Of a stretch of DNA of 24,378 nt, positions 6,783 through 13,892 are shown in pieces; the stretch's first letter is position 1, and each line of letters starts with the position of its first letter. Source of the stretch: a virus; IMG/VR virus record IMGVR_UViG_3300032092_000246, positions 1 to 24,378 of that record; one strand, given 5' to 3'. The position numbers and the translations under genes are program-made. The notes under the pieces are model-generated. The model had not been told where the DNA came from. It saw nothing but the letters and a program-made list of their open reading frames with translations, and searched no databases.

Positions 6783-8063
6783 ATGCCAAGACTCAGCTTA
6801 TACCGCCCAGAAAAGGGCAACGATTACAAATTTATTGACAAAACCGTTTGGGAAATGTTCCAAGTTGGCGGTACTGATGTGCTGGTTCACAAATATATTG
6901 GGCCTGGAGCCGCCACTCAGGGCGATACTCCAAGTACTCCAAACTACGGTACTTCTAACGAAACACAAATTCAAGATCTGTTGTTTTTAGAAAACCGTGA
7001 TCGCAAGTATGATCCCGACATTTATCTGTTGCGTGGTGTTTACAACCTAGCAGATATTGATTTTAACCTAAGTCAATTTGGCTTGTTTTTACAAAACGAC
7101 ACAATCTTTATGACCTTCCACATCAACGACACTGTAGAAAAAATAGGTCGTAAGATCATGAGTGGCGATGTTATTGAACTACCTCACTTGAAAGATGAAC
7201 ATGCCTTAAACAATTTGCAATTTGCTCTCAAACGATTCTATGTTGTTGAAGAAGTTAATAGGGCAGCAGAAGGATTTTCAGTAACTTGGTATCCGCATTT
7301 ATATCGTGCAAAATGTAAACCCTTGGTTGACAGTCAAGAATTTAAACAGATACTTGATGGTGTTGCAGAAGAAGGCAGTAATACTACCTTGCGCGACATC
7401 ATGTCGACTTATGAAAAAGAAATGCAGATCACTGCTGCGGTACTGGACCAAGCAGAAGCAGATGCTCCAAAGAGTGGATTTGACACTACGCAGTTTTATC
7501 ACTTGCAAAAAGGCCCAGATGGTAATCCTCAACTGATCAGTGCTGACCTTGAAACAACTTTCATTACAGATAACCAACCGCAGGCCACAGACGAAAATGG
7601 TGCTCCGTTGTTTGACACTGAAGGTAATCCTATATATGCCGGAGTTACTGCTGATCAAACTTATAGAAGTATTGAGCGTGGTGGGTATGGAGAAATAAAC
7701 GGCAATACAGATACTTGGCTAGCTGATGCAATTCCAGCTAACGGTGCTAGATTCACTGCCGGTATTGCTTTCCCAACAACCCCTCAAGAAGGACAATTCT
7801 GTTTAAGAACAGATTATTTGCCTACTCGACTGTTTAGATACAGTGGCACACGATGGATCAAGATTGAGGATAATGTAAGAATGACCATGAACAACCTAGG
7901 CGAAAGCGATGTTGGCACCGGCGATAGATTTGTTGGCAAAGATGTTAGACAAACACAAAAAGCAGACTTTGTCAATAATGCAAAAACTGCAACCATTAAT
8001 GGCAAGGTAGTTAAAGAGCGCCAGAGCTTGTCAAAAGCTCTTAGACCAGAGGCAGACGAATAA
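6783..8063 (+). CDS. gp14: Neck protein, gp14-like
   Basis: I chose the ATG at 6783 (MPRLSLYRPEKGNDYKF), giving 426 residues. An ATG at 6732 is also in frame but lies inside the divergent gene, upstream of both promoters. The region DVLVHKYIGP, then LSQFGLFLQNDTIFMTFH, KIGRKIMSGDVIELPHL and VTWYPHLYRAKCKPL parallels T4 gp14 (YYVPREYVSP, NFGMQVQDEVTLSIN, KEGDLIYFP, NWVEPYDPF), a neck component that binds gp13 and caps the packaged head. The protein is much longer than T4 gp14 (256). The C-terminal extension includes one W-type decoration module (PQEGQFCLRTDYLPTRLFRY, then GTRWIKIED at about residues 352-361). It is the first gene of a plus-strand operon and its stop overlaps the next start (TAATG). 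The assignment comes from motif comparison and is moderately confident. Confidence 0.75.
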   Translation: MPRLSLYRPEKGNDYKFIDKTVWEMFQVGGTDVLVHKYIGPGAATQGDTPSTPNYGTSNETQIQDLLFLENRDRKYDPDIYLLRGVYNLADIDFNLSQFGLFLQNDTIFMTFHINDTVEKIGRKIMSGDVIELPHLKDEHALNNLQFALKRFYVVEEVNRAAEGFSVTWYPHLYRAKCKPLVDSQEFKQILDGVAEEGSNTTLRDIMSTYEKEMQITAAVLDQAEADAPKSGFDTTQFYHLQKGPDGNPQLISADLETTFITDNQPQATDENGAPLFDTEGNPIYAGVTADQTYRSIERGGYGEINGNTDTWLADAIPANGARFTAGIAFPTTPQEGQFCLRTDYLPTRLFRYSGTRWIKIEDNVRMTMNNLGESDVGTGDRFVGKDVRQTQKADFVNNAKTATINGKVVKERQSLSKALRPEADE

Positions 8064-9943
8064 TGGATTTCTTTTACGATGGACAGATACGCCGGTATGT
8101 AACACAGTTCATGCGGGTGTTTATTGGATTTAAATATCAAGCGGGCGATAAAGAAGAACGACTAGTACCTGTTATGTATGGTGACTTGACTAGACAAGTG
8201 GCTAGTATAATCAAAGACAACAGTGAAAACAAAATGCCTACTGTTCCAAGAATTTCTTGTTATATCACAGGGTTAGAATTAGATACCAGCAGACTAGCAG
8301 ACAGCACATTTGTTAGTAAGGTAAATGTACGAGAACGCACCTACCAAGATGTTGCAGGGCAACGAGTATATGGTACTGAACAAGGTGCAGGCTATACTGT
8401 TGAAAGATTAATGCCAACTCCTTTTAAATTGCGGGTTAAGGCAGATGTATGGACATCAAATACAGATCAAAAATTGCAATTGCTTGAGCAGATATTAATT
8501 TTATTCAATCCAAGTCTCGAAGTTCAAACCACAGACAACTATGTTGATTGGACCAGTCTCAGTGTTATCTATCTTACCAGTACTAATTTCAGTTCTAGAT
8601 CAATACCGCAAGGCACTGAAACAGATATAGACATTGCCAGTTTAGAATTTGAAATGCCAATTTACATCAGTCCTCCGACCAAGGTTAAAAAGCTAGGTGT
8701 TGTTCGTGCAGTTATCAACAACATGTTTACCAATACCGGCGATGCTGTCAATATGAACAATTTAATTTATAATGACGGCGATATTGTAAACACAATAGAA
8801 TATAAAAATTATGGCATTGTTATGTTAAAGGCAGACAATGGCGTTGCCGGGGATTATAATATCAGTATTGTGGATGTTGGCCAGGCTGTACTCGATGCTG
8901 GATTAGATTTACCTCCGGAAAAGATTGGTAAGAAATTAGATTGGCAATTGGTACTAGATCAATATGGTGGTTATAAACAAGGTGTCAGCAGAATTACATT
9001 TAAACAACCTAATGGTGGAGAACTAGTTGGCTCTATTGCTGTTAATCCTGTGGATCCTACTTTATTAGTTGTGTCTATGGATATGGATACTGTTCCAGGC
9101 AATACATTGATAACCACAGGCAGATACCCCGATAACACAGTTTATACCAGTGTGCGTTCAGCCAGCAAAGGCACAATAGATGCTATCATTAATCCCTATA
9201 ACTTTAATCCCTTGACTACCTACGGAACAAAGGCAAACTATCCTGTAGGTTTAAGATATCTAATGTTAGATGACCTAAACATGTTCCTTGCGCCAACTCG
9301 AGCGGCCAGCATTGCTACTAATATTATTGATACTGACATAGATTACTACAGAATTGTTAGGCCTGATCAAAAGCAAAAGGCCAGTGCCTCTAACTTGCCA
9401 AGGTCTTATAGCAACATCTTTCAAACCAAAGTGTATGTTAACGGCGTTGAAGTAGGATTTGCAGAAGTTGAGGATGGTGGAGAATTTCAAACTTTTAGCT
9501 CAACTAGTTATCGAACAGTGTCAGGCAAATACAAGATTCGCTTAAATGAATTTCCTCCATTAGAGGATAGTAATGGCGATGCTAGTGTTATAAAATACAC
9601 CATTGAAAAATATACCTACCCAGATTGGTTCTCGGAAGGTGATGATCCGGACACCGAAACCGTTGAAACTAATGTTTACCTACCAGGTAAGCCAGAGCGT
9701 AGTTCAGGACCAACTGCCTGGAAAAATCTAGATGATTCAGATACCTACATCAAGGCTAACAGTATTATTGAATGGAGCGGTAGTAAGTGGGTCAGTGTTT
9801 TTGATCCTGAGGAAGTTACAACCAATATTTACATTACTAACTTACGAACTGGTATACAGTACAAGTGGGATGGTGTACAGTGGTTAAAATCTTTTGAAGG
9901 TGAGTACTTGCCAGGATCTTGGAGATTGACTCTAAATCCTTAA
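8063..9943 (+). CDS. gp15: Proximal tail sheath stabiliser/tail terminator, gp15-like
   Basis: The N-terminus MDFFYDGQIRRYVTQFMRVF corresponds to T4 gp15 (FGYFYNSSFRRYATLMGDLF). It is followed by the family pattern RLVPVMYGDLTRQVA, the MPTVPRISCYITGLELD strand, and the PTPFKLRVKADVWTSN..Q...LEQIL region. gp15 caps the tail tube and sheath and joins them to the neck. At 626 residues it is more than twice T4 gp15 (272). The extra C-terminal ~370 residues have no T4 counterpart and end in two W-rich modules (WSGSKWVSVFD and YKWDGVQWLKSF), similar to those in the sheath and gp14-like proteins. The start overlaps the gp14-like stop by one base, implying translational coupling. The extension may dress the collar surface (inference). 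Confidence 0.85.
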   Translation: MDFFYDGQIRRYVTQFMRVFIGFKYQAGDKEERLVPVMYGDLTRQVASIIKDNSENKMPTVPRISCYITGLELDTSRLADSTFVSKVNVRERTYQDVAGQRVYGTEQGAGYTVERLMPTPFKLRVKADVWTSNTDQKLQLLEQILILFNPSLEVQTTDNYVDWTSLSVIYLTSTNFSSRSIPQGTETDIDIASLEFEMPIYISPPTKVKKLGVVRAVINNMFTNTGDAVNMNNLIYNDGDIVNTIEYKNYGIVMLKADNGVAGDYNISIVDVGQAVLDAGLDLPPEKIGKKLDWQLVLDQYGGYKQGVSRITFKQPNGGELVGSIAVNPVDPTLLVVSMDMDTVPGNTLITTGRYPDNTVYTSVRSASKGTIDAIINPYNFNPLTTYGTKANYPVGLRYLMLDDLNMFLAPTRAASIATNIIDTDIDYYRIVRPDQKQKASASNLPRSYSNIFQTKVYVNGVEVGFAEVEDGGEFQTFSSTSYRTVSGKYKIRLNEFPPLEDSNGDASVIKYTIEKYTYPDWFSEGDDPDTETVETNVYLPGKPERSSGPTAWKNLDDSDTYIKANSIIEWSGSKWVSVFDPEEVTTNIYITNLRTGIQYKWDGVQWLKSFEGEYLPGSWRLTLNP

Positions 9944-9953
9944 TAAGTACTGA

Positions 9954-10346
9954 ATGCAACAACGAGCCGGCTTATTATTTCTAGCAAGAACCACGGGTAG
10001 AATACTTCTTATTCTTCAAGATGAGAAATGGACTGTGCCCACATTTGCTAGATCTGCATCGCTGTTAGAAGATGCTGATGTGTTACTTAAAGATTATCAC
10101 TCAGGTAGAATACTGCCCATTGAATTATACCTCAGCGAAGATCGTGGATTTGAATACGGTACCTATGTGTGTTTAGTCGCTGATGAATTTTTAACGCAGG
10201 CGGTGCCCACACTGGCATGGTGCGATCTAGATCATCTTCCTAAGCAATTACACAGTGGACTGAAGACCACATTGAATAATCAGCTGATACGAACAAAAAT
10301 TGATACCATAATGGAGTTAGAAAATGCTGAACACTATAGAAAATAG
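9954..10346 (+). CDS. Nudix-fold-like protein lacking the Nudix box
   Basis: The 130-residue product starts MQQRAGLLFLARTTGRILLILQDEKWTVPTF, which matches the first strands of Nudix hydrolases (a.G.lf.a..tgr.Lll....kW..P). The end (VPTLAWCDLDHLPKQLHSGL) matches the usual Nudix tail (a.W..ldeLP..lh.g). The catalytic box GX5EX7REUXEEXGU, which should lie between them, is absent: that stretch reads ARSASLLEDADVLLKDYHSG. I therefore infer a Nudix-derived protein that has probably lost pyrophosphatase activity and may have a binding or structural role. It begins 10 bases after the gp15-like gene with no clear Shine-Dalgarno sequence. Its 3' end overlaps the next gene by 23 bases. Confidence 0.6.
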   Translation: MQQRAGLLFLARTTGRILLILQDEKWTVPTFARSASLLEDADVLLKDYHSGRILPIELYLSEDRGFEYGTYVCLVADEFLTQAVPTLAWCDLDHLPKQLHSGLKTTLNNQLIRTKIDTIMELENAEHYRK

Positions 10347-10587
10347 TGAAATATTTAAAAAAGAATTTACTACGTTTAGTGAAAAAATTTCACGGATTCA
10401 AAATGAAACTGTTAAAAAAGAATTAAGTTCAAAGTTAAACGAACTATTAAAAGAAGTTCGACAGATAGACAGTCAACATAGAGATATCTTTGATAAGAAA
10501 ACTATTTCATCAACTGTTCCTGAGTCAAGAAGCAAGTTGATGGAATTGCGCAGACATTTAGATACACGATTAAAAGAGTTTTCCTAA
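10324..10587 (+). CDS. Small helical/coiled-coil protein of unknown function
   Basis: The 87-residue product is highly charged and rich in E, K, R, L and S. Long runs with heptad-like spacing (FTTFSEKISRIQNETVKKEL, then LNELLKEVRQID, then SKLMELRRHLDTRLKEF) predict an antiparallel helical pair. There is no signal peptide or membrane segment. The start lies inside the preceding Nudix-like gene (23-base overlap, different frame), with GGAG upstream in that gene (ATGGAGTTAGAAA-ATG), which supports real, coupled translation. I do not recognise a family. It could be a small chaperone or binding protein for the neighbouring gene products. Confidence 0.65.
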   Translation: MLNTIENSEIFKKEFTTFSEKISRIQNETVKKELSSKLNELLKEVRQIDSQHRDIFDKKTISSTVPESRSKLMELRRHLDTRLKEFS

Positions 10588-10593
10588 GTCAAT

Positions 10594-10803
10594 ATGTATA
10601 AAGTCGAAACAATGCCGTACATGGCTCGCAAACACTTGAGAGCCTGTGAAGGATATCTATATGTTCGAAACTGGGCCGAGAATAATCAATTTAAGGCTCA
10701 TTATAAATTACACCCTAGTCGAACCACTATGATAATATTCGACGAAGAATCTTTTGAATACTTTAAAAAAACATTTAAAAAACCGTGGAAGTTGATTTTT
10801 TAA
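10594..10803 (+). CDS. Small basic protein of unknown function
   Basis: The 69-residue product (MYKVETMPYMARKHLRACEG) is basic and aromatic-rich, ending FEYFKKTFKKPWKLIF. It follows the coiled-coil gene by 6 bases in the same operon. An internal start at 10612 (MPYMARKH) is possible, and neither has a strong ribosome binding site. Its stop codon abuts the stop codon of the convergent oxygenase gene with no spacer, so neither strand has a dedicated terminator here. No family recognised. Codon use and base composition match the neighbours, so I take it as a real gene. Confidence 0.6.
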   Translation: MYKVETMPYMARKHLRACEGYLYVRNWAENNQFKAHYKLHPSRTTMIIFDEESFEYFKKTFKKPWKLIF

Positions 10804-11391
10804 TTATTCAAGAAACTCCACCCAACCTGTAATTGCATATTTGTCTTTGCCTATAGGTTGGTTACCGCGGTGAGTGTGGGTAAACCCAGCTGGCCAAATA
10901 ACTATTCTACCTTCCACCGGACTAATCCTAGAGTGCTGGTATAAAAATTCTGTCTCGCCGCCAACAGGAATAGTATTAAGATATATCATATAGGTTGCAA
11001 ATCTACCAGTATACAATCTTCCGTTTTGAGTTTCATAGTGCCAAATATGATAGCCACCACCCGGTTTTGTTTTCTGCAGGCGCATACTAATAATTCCATG
11101 AGGTGCTGATTTCTGTATAATGCTATATTTTTCTGAATAATTTTTATAGCAATCCCAAAACTTTCTTAACGCAGTCTGAAGAATAGGATGGGTTCGGTCT
11201 AATAAAAATCCATCAGGATCAAATAAAAAACAGGTCTCGTCGTCTTTTTCATGTCTTGGGGTTTTTTCTGAGTCTCTACGATCAAATACCAGCTCGTGAG
11301 TTTTCATGTGCTCAAAATAGTTGATGATTGTTTCGCATTCTTCTCTTGACAAAACATTATCATACACTTCGATAAAATCATCTGTTTTCAT
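10804..11391 (-). CDS. 2OG-Fe(II) oxygenase, prolyl-hydroxylase-like
   Basis: The 195-residue protein has the double-stranded beta-helix pattern of 2-oxoglutarate/Fe(II) oxygenases. YHIWHYE at residues 114-120 supplies a probable H118-x-E120 metal pair. FATYMIYLNTIPVGGETEF (131-149) is the typical P4H-like strand, with G-G-E-T. GRIVIWPAGFTHTHRGNQP (161-179) carries the distal histidine (H172 or H174). K184 in KDKYAITGWV is the likely 2-oxoglutarate carboxylate-binding residue. Glutamate replaces the usual aspartate of HxD, a known tolerated variant. Such genes are frequent in marine T4-like phages; their substrate is unknown. It is the last gene of the accessory operon and starts inside the preceding gene (14-base overlap) with AAAGG upstream. 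It hydroxylates a protein, nucleotide or small molecule, but which cannot be told from sequence. Confidence 0.85.
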   Translation of the reverse strand: MKTDDFIEVYDNVLSREECETIINYFEHMKTHELVFDRRDSEKTPRHEKDDETCFLFDPDGFLLDRTHPILQTALRKFWDCYKNYSEKYSIIQKSAPHGIISMRLQKTKPGGGYHIWHYETQNGRLYTGRFATYMIYLNTIPVGGETEFLYQHSRISPVEGRIVIWPAGFTHTHRGNQPIGKDKYAITGWVEFLE

Positions 11392-11806
11392 TTTTTACCT
11401 TTTGAAACCAAGCAGAATCTAACCCAACTGATTTAGTCATGAACTTGGTTATAGAGTCTATGTGAATCAGTCTTGCTTCCTTTAACGGAATTTCCCAAAA
11501 AGCAACATGATGTTCTTGAGGTACCAGCTGATCGTTTATTGATACCAGTGTCTTAGGGATTGATTCTAGTTCAGGCCAATATTCTTTTTCTAATAATTTT
11601 TTAAGCGTGCCAATAATATTTTTTTCAGTGCCGTTATCTAAATAAAAAATAATAACTTCTCTGTCTTTCAATAATCCATTTAGCAATTCTCTAGCTTTTT
11701 GTCTATCTTTAATTGCTTTGTGTTTTAGATAAGGATCGTCTCCTGCATCTCTTAATTTTTGTGTGTAAATAAAATATTCGTTTGATCTGAGTTCTTGTAA
11801 TGGCAT
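11378..11806 (-). CDS. Small phage protein of unknown function (possible DUF2693-like fold)
   Basis: The 142-residue product has a charged helical N-terminus (about residues 1-45). A beta-rich part follows, with the pattern VIIFYLDNGTEKNIIGTL (50-67), then a linker, and then HHVAFWEIPLKEARLIHIDSI (98-118). The 'f...nGt.....gTl ... v.fwei....r.ihidsI' arrangement resembles the small DUF2693-type proteins common in marine T4-like phages, but the match is from memory and weak. The start has TTAGGA upstream. It sits between two 2OG oxygenase genes, with a 14-base overlap with the downstream one and 16 bases from the upstream one, so it is cotranscribed and may assist the modification enzymes. That role is inference from position only. 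Confidence 0.55.
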   Translation of the reverse strand: MPLQELRSNEYFIYTQKLRDAGDDPYLKHKAIKDRQKARELLNGLLKDREVIIFYLDNGTEKNIIGTLKKLLEKEYWPELESIPKTLVSINDQLVPQEHHVAFWEIPLKEARLIHIDSITKFMTKSVGLDSAWFQKVKNENR

Positions 11807-11822
11807 AATTAAATTCCTAATC

Positions 11823-12386
11823 TTATACAGTTATGTCGAAGGTAATGTTTATTCTATCTTTATTTGATAAATTTGGTTCTACTTCATGAGGCACCCAAGC
11901 TGGCCAAAGAATCAAGTCGCCTTCTACAGGACTAAAATAAAAATCTCTTGTAAAAGGGCTTGTTCTATTTGTTTTTCCTAACAAGTTAGCAGGATTTATC
12001 AGTCTTAAATCCCCGGTGCCAGTTGCTTGTATGTAGTACACACAGGAAAAACAAGAATCTAAATGTGAGTGTAACACATTTCTAGCTCCTGGGCTATTTA
12101 CATTTGTCCAATAATTAATTTTAAGAGGTTGGTTTTTATAAGCTGACCGGAATACCGGATCTTTATCCTGATAAAATTCTACAGCCTGATTAGCCAATAA
12201 CACAACTTGATCCATTAACCAGGGCATGTTATATCTGCGAGATGAACGCCAACACCTGTCATTTGTATATTCTGTACTGTCTTCAGTTTGTTTTGCTGTT
12301 AAAATTTCTTCTTGTAGCTGATGTATTTTATCTAAACCAACTGTAGACTGATGAAAAAAATCTGCAGAAAAAATAGGAACAGACAT
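11823..12386 (-). CDS. 2OG-Fe(II) oxygenase (2OG-FeII_Oxy_5-like)
   Basis: The 187-residue protein carries the motif NVLHSHLDSCFSCVYYI (103-119), corresponding to the H.H.....SGVYY block of this phage/bacterial oxygenase family. H108 and D110 (or H106) are the first metal ligands. GDLILWPAWVPHEVEPN (156-172) gives the distal histidine H167, and R178 in DRINITFDI is the likely 2-oxoglutarate-binding arginine. The G of the usual SGVYY block is C here. It is unrelated in detail to the oxygenase at 10804-11391, so the operon has two different oxygenase types. Its ATG directly follows the stop codon of the halogenase gene (TAA-ATG), which suggests reinitiation. The family's substrates in phages are unknown; hydroxylation of a partner product in the same operon is a reasonable hypothesis. 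Confidence 0.85.
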   Translation of the reverse strand: MSVPIFSADFFHQSTVGLDKIHQLQEEILTAKQTEDSTEYTNDRCWRSSRRYNMPWLMDQVVLLANQAVEFYQDKDPVFRSAYKNQPLKINYWTNVNSPGARNVLHSHLDSCFSCVYYIQATGTGDLRLINPANLLGKTNRTSPFTRDFYFSPVEGDLILWPAWVPHEVEPNLSNKDRINITFDITV

Positions 12387-13892
12387 TTAACTGTACCATT
12401 CTTTTAGATAATCATAATGATTAGGGAATATTTCTTTGGCTTTTTCAGTTTTATAAGTCAATGTATCTAAAAAATATTCATAGTATTGATTAACTTTTGG
12501 ATCAATGTCATATGACACATCTTTATAAGCACCGCCAGCATGTATCATACTAAACCATTGTACACAGTTGAACATTGATGCAGGACTAAAGAATAAAAAC
12601 TTTGGAGGGTTAGGATAATAATGCCCTAGAACAAATTGACTTTCTTTTGGAAGATCAGTTATTTTCATTGACCTAATATGCTGCCAATATGCTGTATTGT
12701 TCTTGTTACTAAAATGATAATGTGCCCAAACAAAGGTTAATATCTCTATTGACATTTCGTAGAAGCCTCTATTTAGATGCGCTTTAACTTCTTCATTCCA
12801 AAGGTTGTTATACATATTGAGAAGATCGGTTATTGATTTTACCACACTAGTAGTAAATGTAATTCCGGTAGCTTCTAAGGGTTCAACAAATCCTGCACTA
12901 AGCCCAATAGCGCAGGCATTTTTTACGGCAATTGCTTTCTGAAAACCGCATCTCATTTTTACAAGTCTTGCAGGAGCTTCAAATTCCCCTATCTTTTCTC
13001 TTAGTTCTTTTTCAGCATCTTCGTCACTGATAAACTTACTGCTGTAAACATAGCCATTACCAATCCTTTTAAAATTAGGAATAGTAAACATCCATCCCGA
13101 GTTCATTGCAGTAGCTTTGGTATACGGAAAACATTCTTCTTGTGGATTTTTAAATGGAGTCGGAATTACCACTGCTCGATCGTTAGGCAACCATTCAGAG
13201 TAACTTTGAAAAGGAGTTTCTAGTGTTTTTCCTATCAACAGACTTTCAAACCCAGTACAATCTAAATAAAGGTCTGCTTTATATTCTACGCTGTTGTTGT
13301 CAACCAACTTAGTAATGCCGTGTATATCTTTGCCAATATTTTCAATCTTGGTATCAACATAAGTGATCTTGTCAATAATAAGTTTTTTCACAGTATCTAT
13401 AATCTTGTAGGCATTAAAGTGTACCGCACCATAGCCCTCAGGCCCCATTTGAAAATTTAAATCTAAATGGTCTTTAATTTTTAAAGATTTATTTGCCTTG
13501 GCTAGAGTGTATGCCGGATGCCATTTGCTAAATTCTTCGTAGGGTTTGTTGGCAAAATATTCCGGAGTATACAAATTTTCGGCAACTACACAGTTGTCTG
13601 AGCTGTCATTATCTACAAAGTAAGGATCTTGATTCCATCCGACCAACTCAACACCTAGTTTAAAACTAGCATCGCTGTCTTTCATCCACATCTCTGGAGT
13701 AATACCGCAGGCGTAAAGAAACTGTGCTGTAAACGGCTGGGTTCCTTCGCCTACTCCAATTGGGCCTTTTGATGCATCTTCTATTAGTACAACTTCTGTA
13801 GGAATTTGTAAATTTTTTACTAGATAGGCCGCAGTCAGCCAACCACTTGTGCCGCCACCAAATACAATTATTTTTCTAACTCTATGTATCAT
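12387..13892 (-). CDS. Flavin-dependent (tryptophan-type) halogenase
   Basis: This 501-residue enzyme of the tryptophan halogenase family uses FADH2, O2 and halide to make HOX, which halogenates a substrate through a lysine. Visible motifs are the dinucleotide-binding GGGTSG (12-17), GVGEGTQP (46-53), the catalytic lysine in ASFKLG (K78, equivalent to PrnA K79), DCTGFESLLIG (211-221), GWMFTIP (266-272) for the WxWxIP motif with the second W replaced by F, and FVEPLEATG (335-343), where the F..P..S.G serine is alanine. I use the ATG at 13892: AGAGGG precedes it and it overlaps the upstream stop as ATGA. The ORF could extend 14 codons upstream, but only within the preceding gene. VirX1 from cyanophage Syn10 is a characterised relative among marine phages. 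No flavin reductase is in the window, so host reduced flavin is presumably used. Confidence 0.92.
   Translation of the reverse strand: MIHRVRKIIVFGGGTSGWLTAAYLVKNLQIPTEVVLIEDASKGPIGVGEGTQPFTAQFLYACGITPEMWMKDSDASFKLGVELVGWNQDPYFVDNDSSDNCVVAENLYTPEYFANKPYEEFSKWHPAYTLAKANKSLKIKDHLDLNFQMGPEGYGAVHFNAYKIIDTVKKLIIDKITYVDTKIENIGKDIHGITKLVDNNSVEYKADLYLDCTGFESLLIGKTLETPFQSYSEWLPNDRAVVIPTPFKNPQEECFPYTKATAMNSGWMFTIPNFKRIGNGYVYSSKFISDEDAEKELREKIGEFEAPARLVKMRCGFQKAIAVKNACAIGLSAGFVEPLEATGITFTTSVVKSITDLLNMYNNLWNEEVKAHLNRGFYEMSIEILTFVWAHYHFSNKNNTAYWQHIRSMKITDLPKESQFVLGHYYPNPPKFLFFSPASMFNCVQWFSMIHAGGAYKDVSYDIDPKVNQYYEYFLDTLTYKTEKAKEIFPNHYDYLKEWYS

Noticed and set aside
7299-7658. Minus- and plus-strand open frames inside the gp14-like gene
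   Set aside because: Shadow frames without ribosome sites, within a well-supported structural gene.
10780-10830. Possible bidirectional terminator at the convergent stop codons
   Set aside because: Only imperfect pairing (GGAAGTTGA with TCAAGAAACTCC) around an AT-rich centre; too weak to call.
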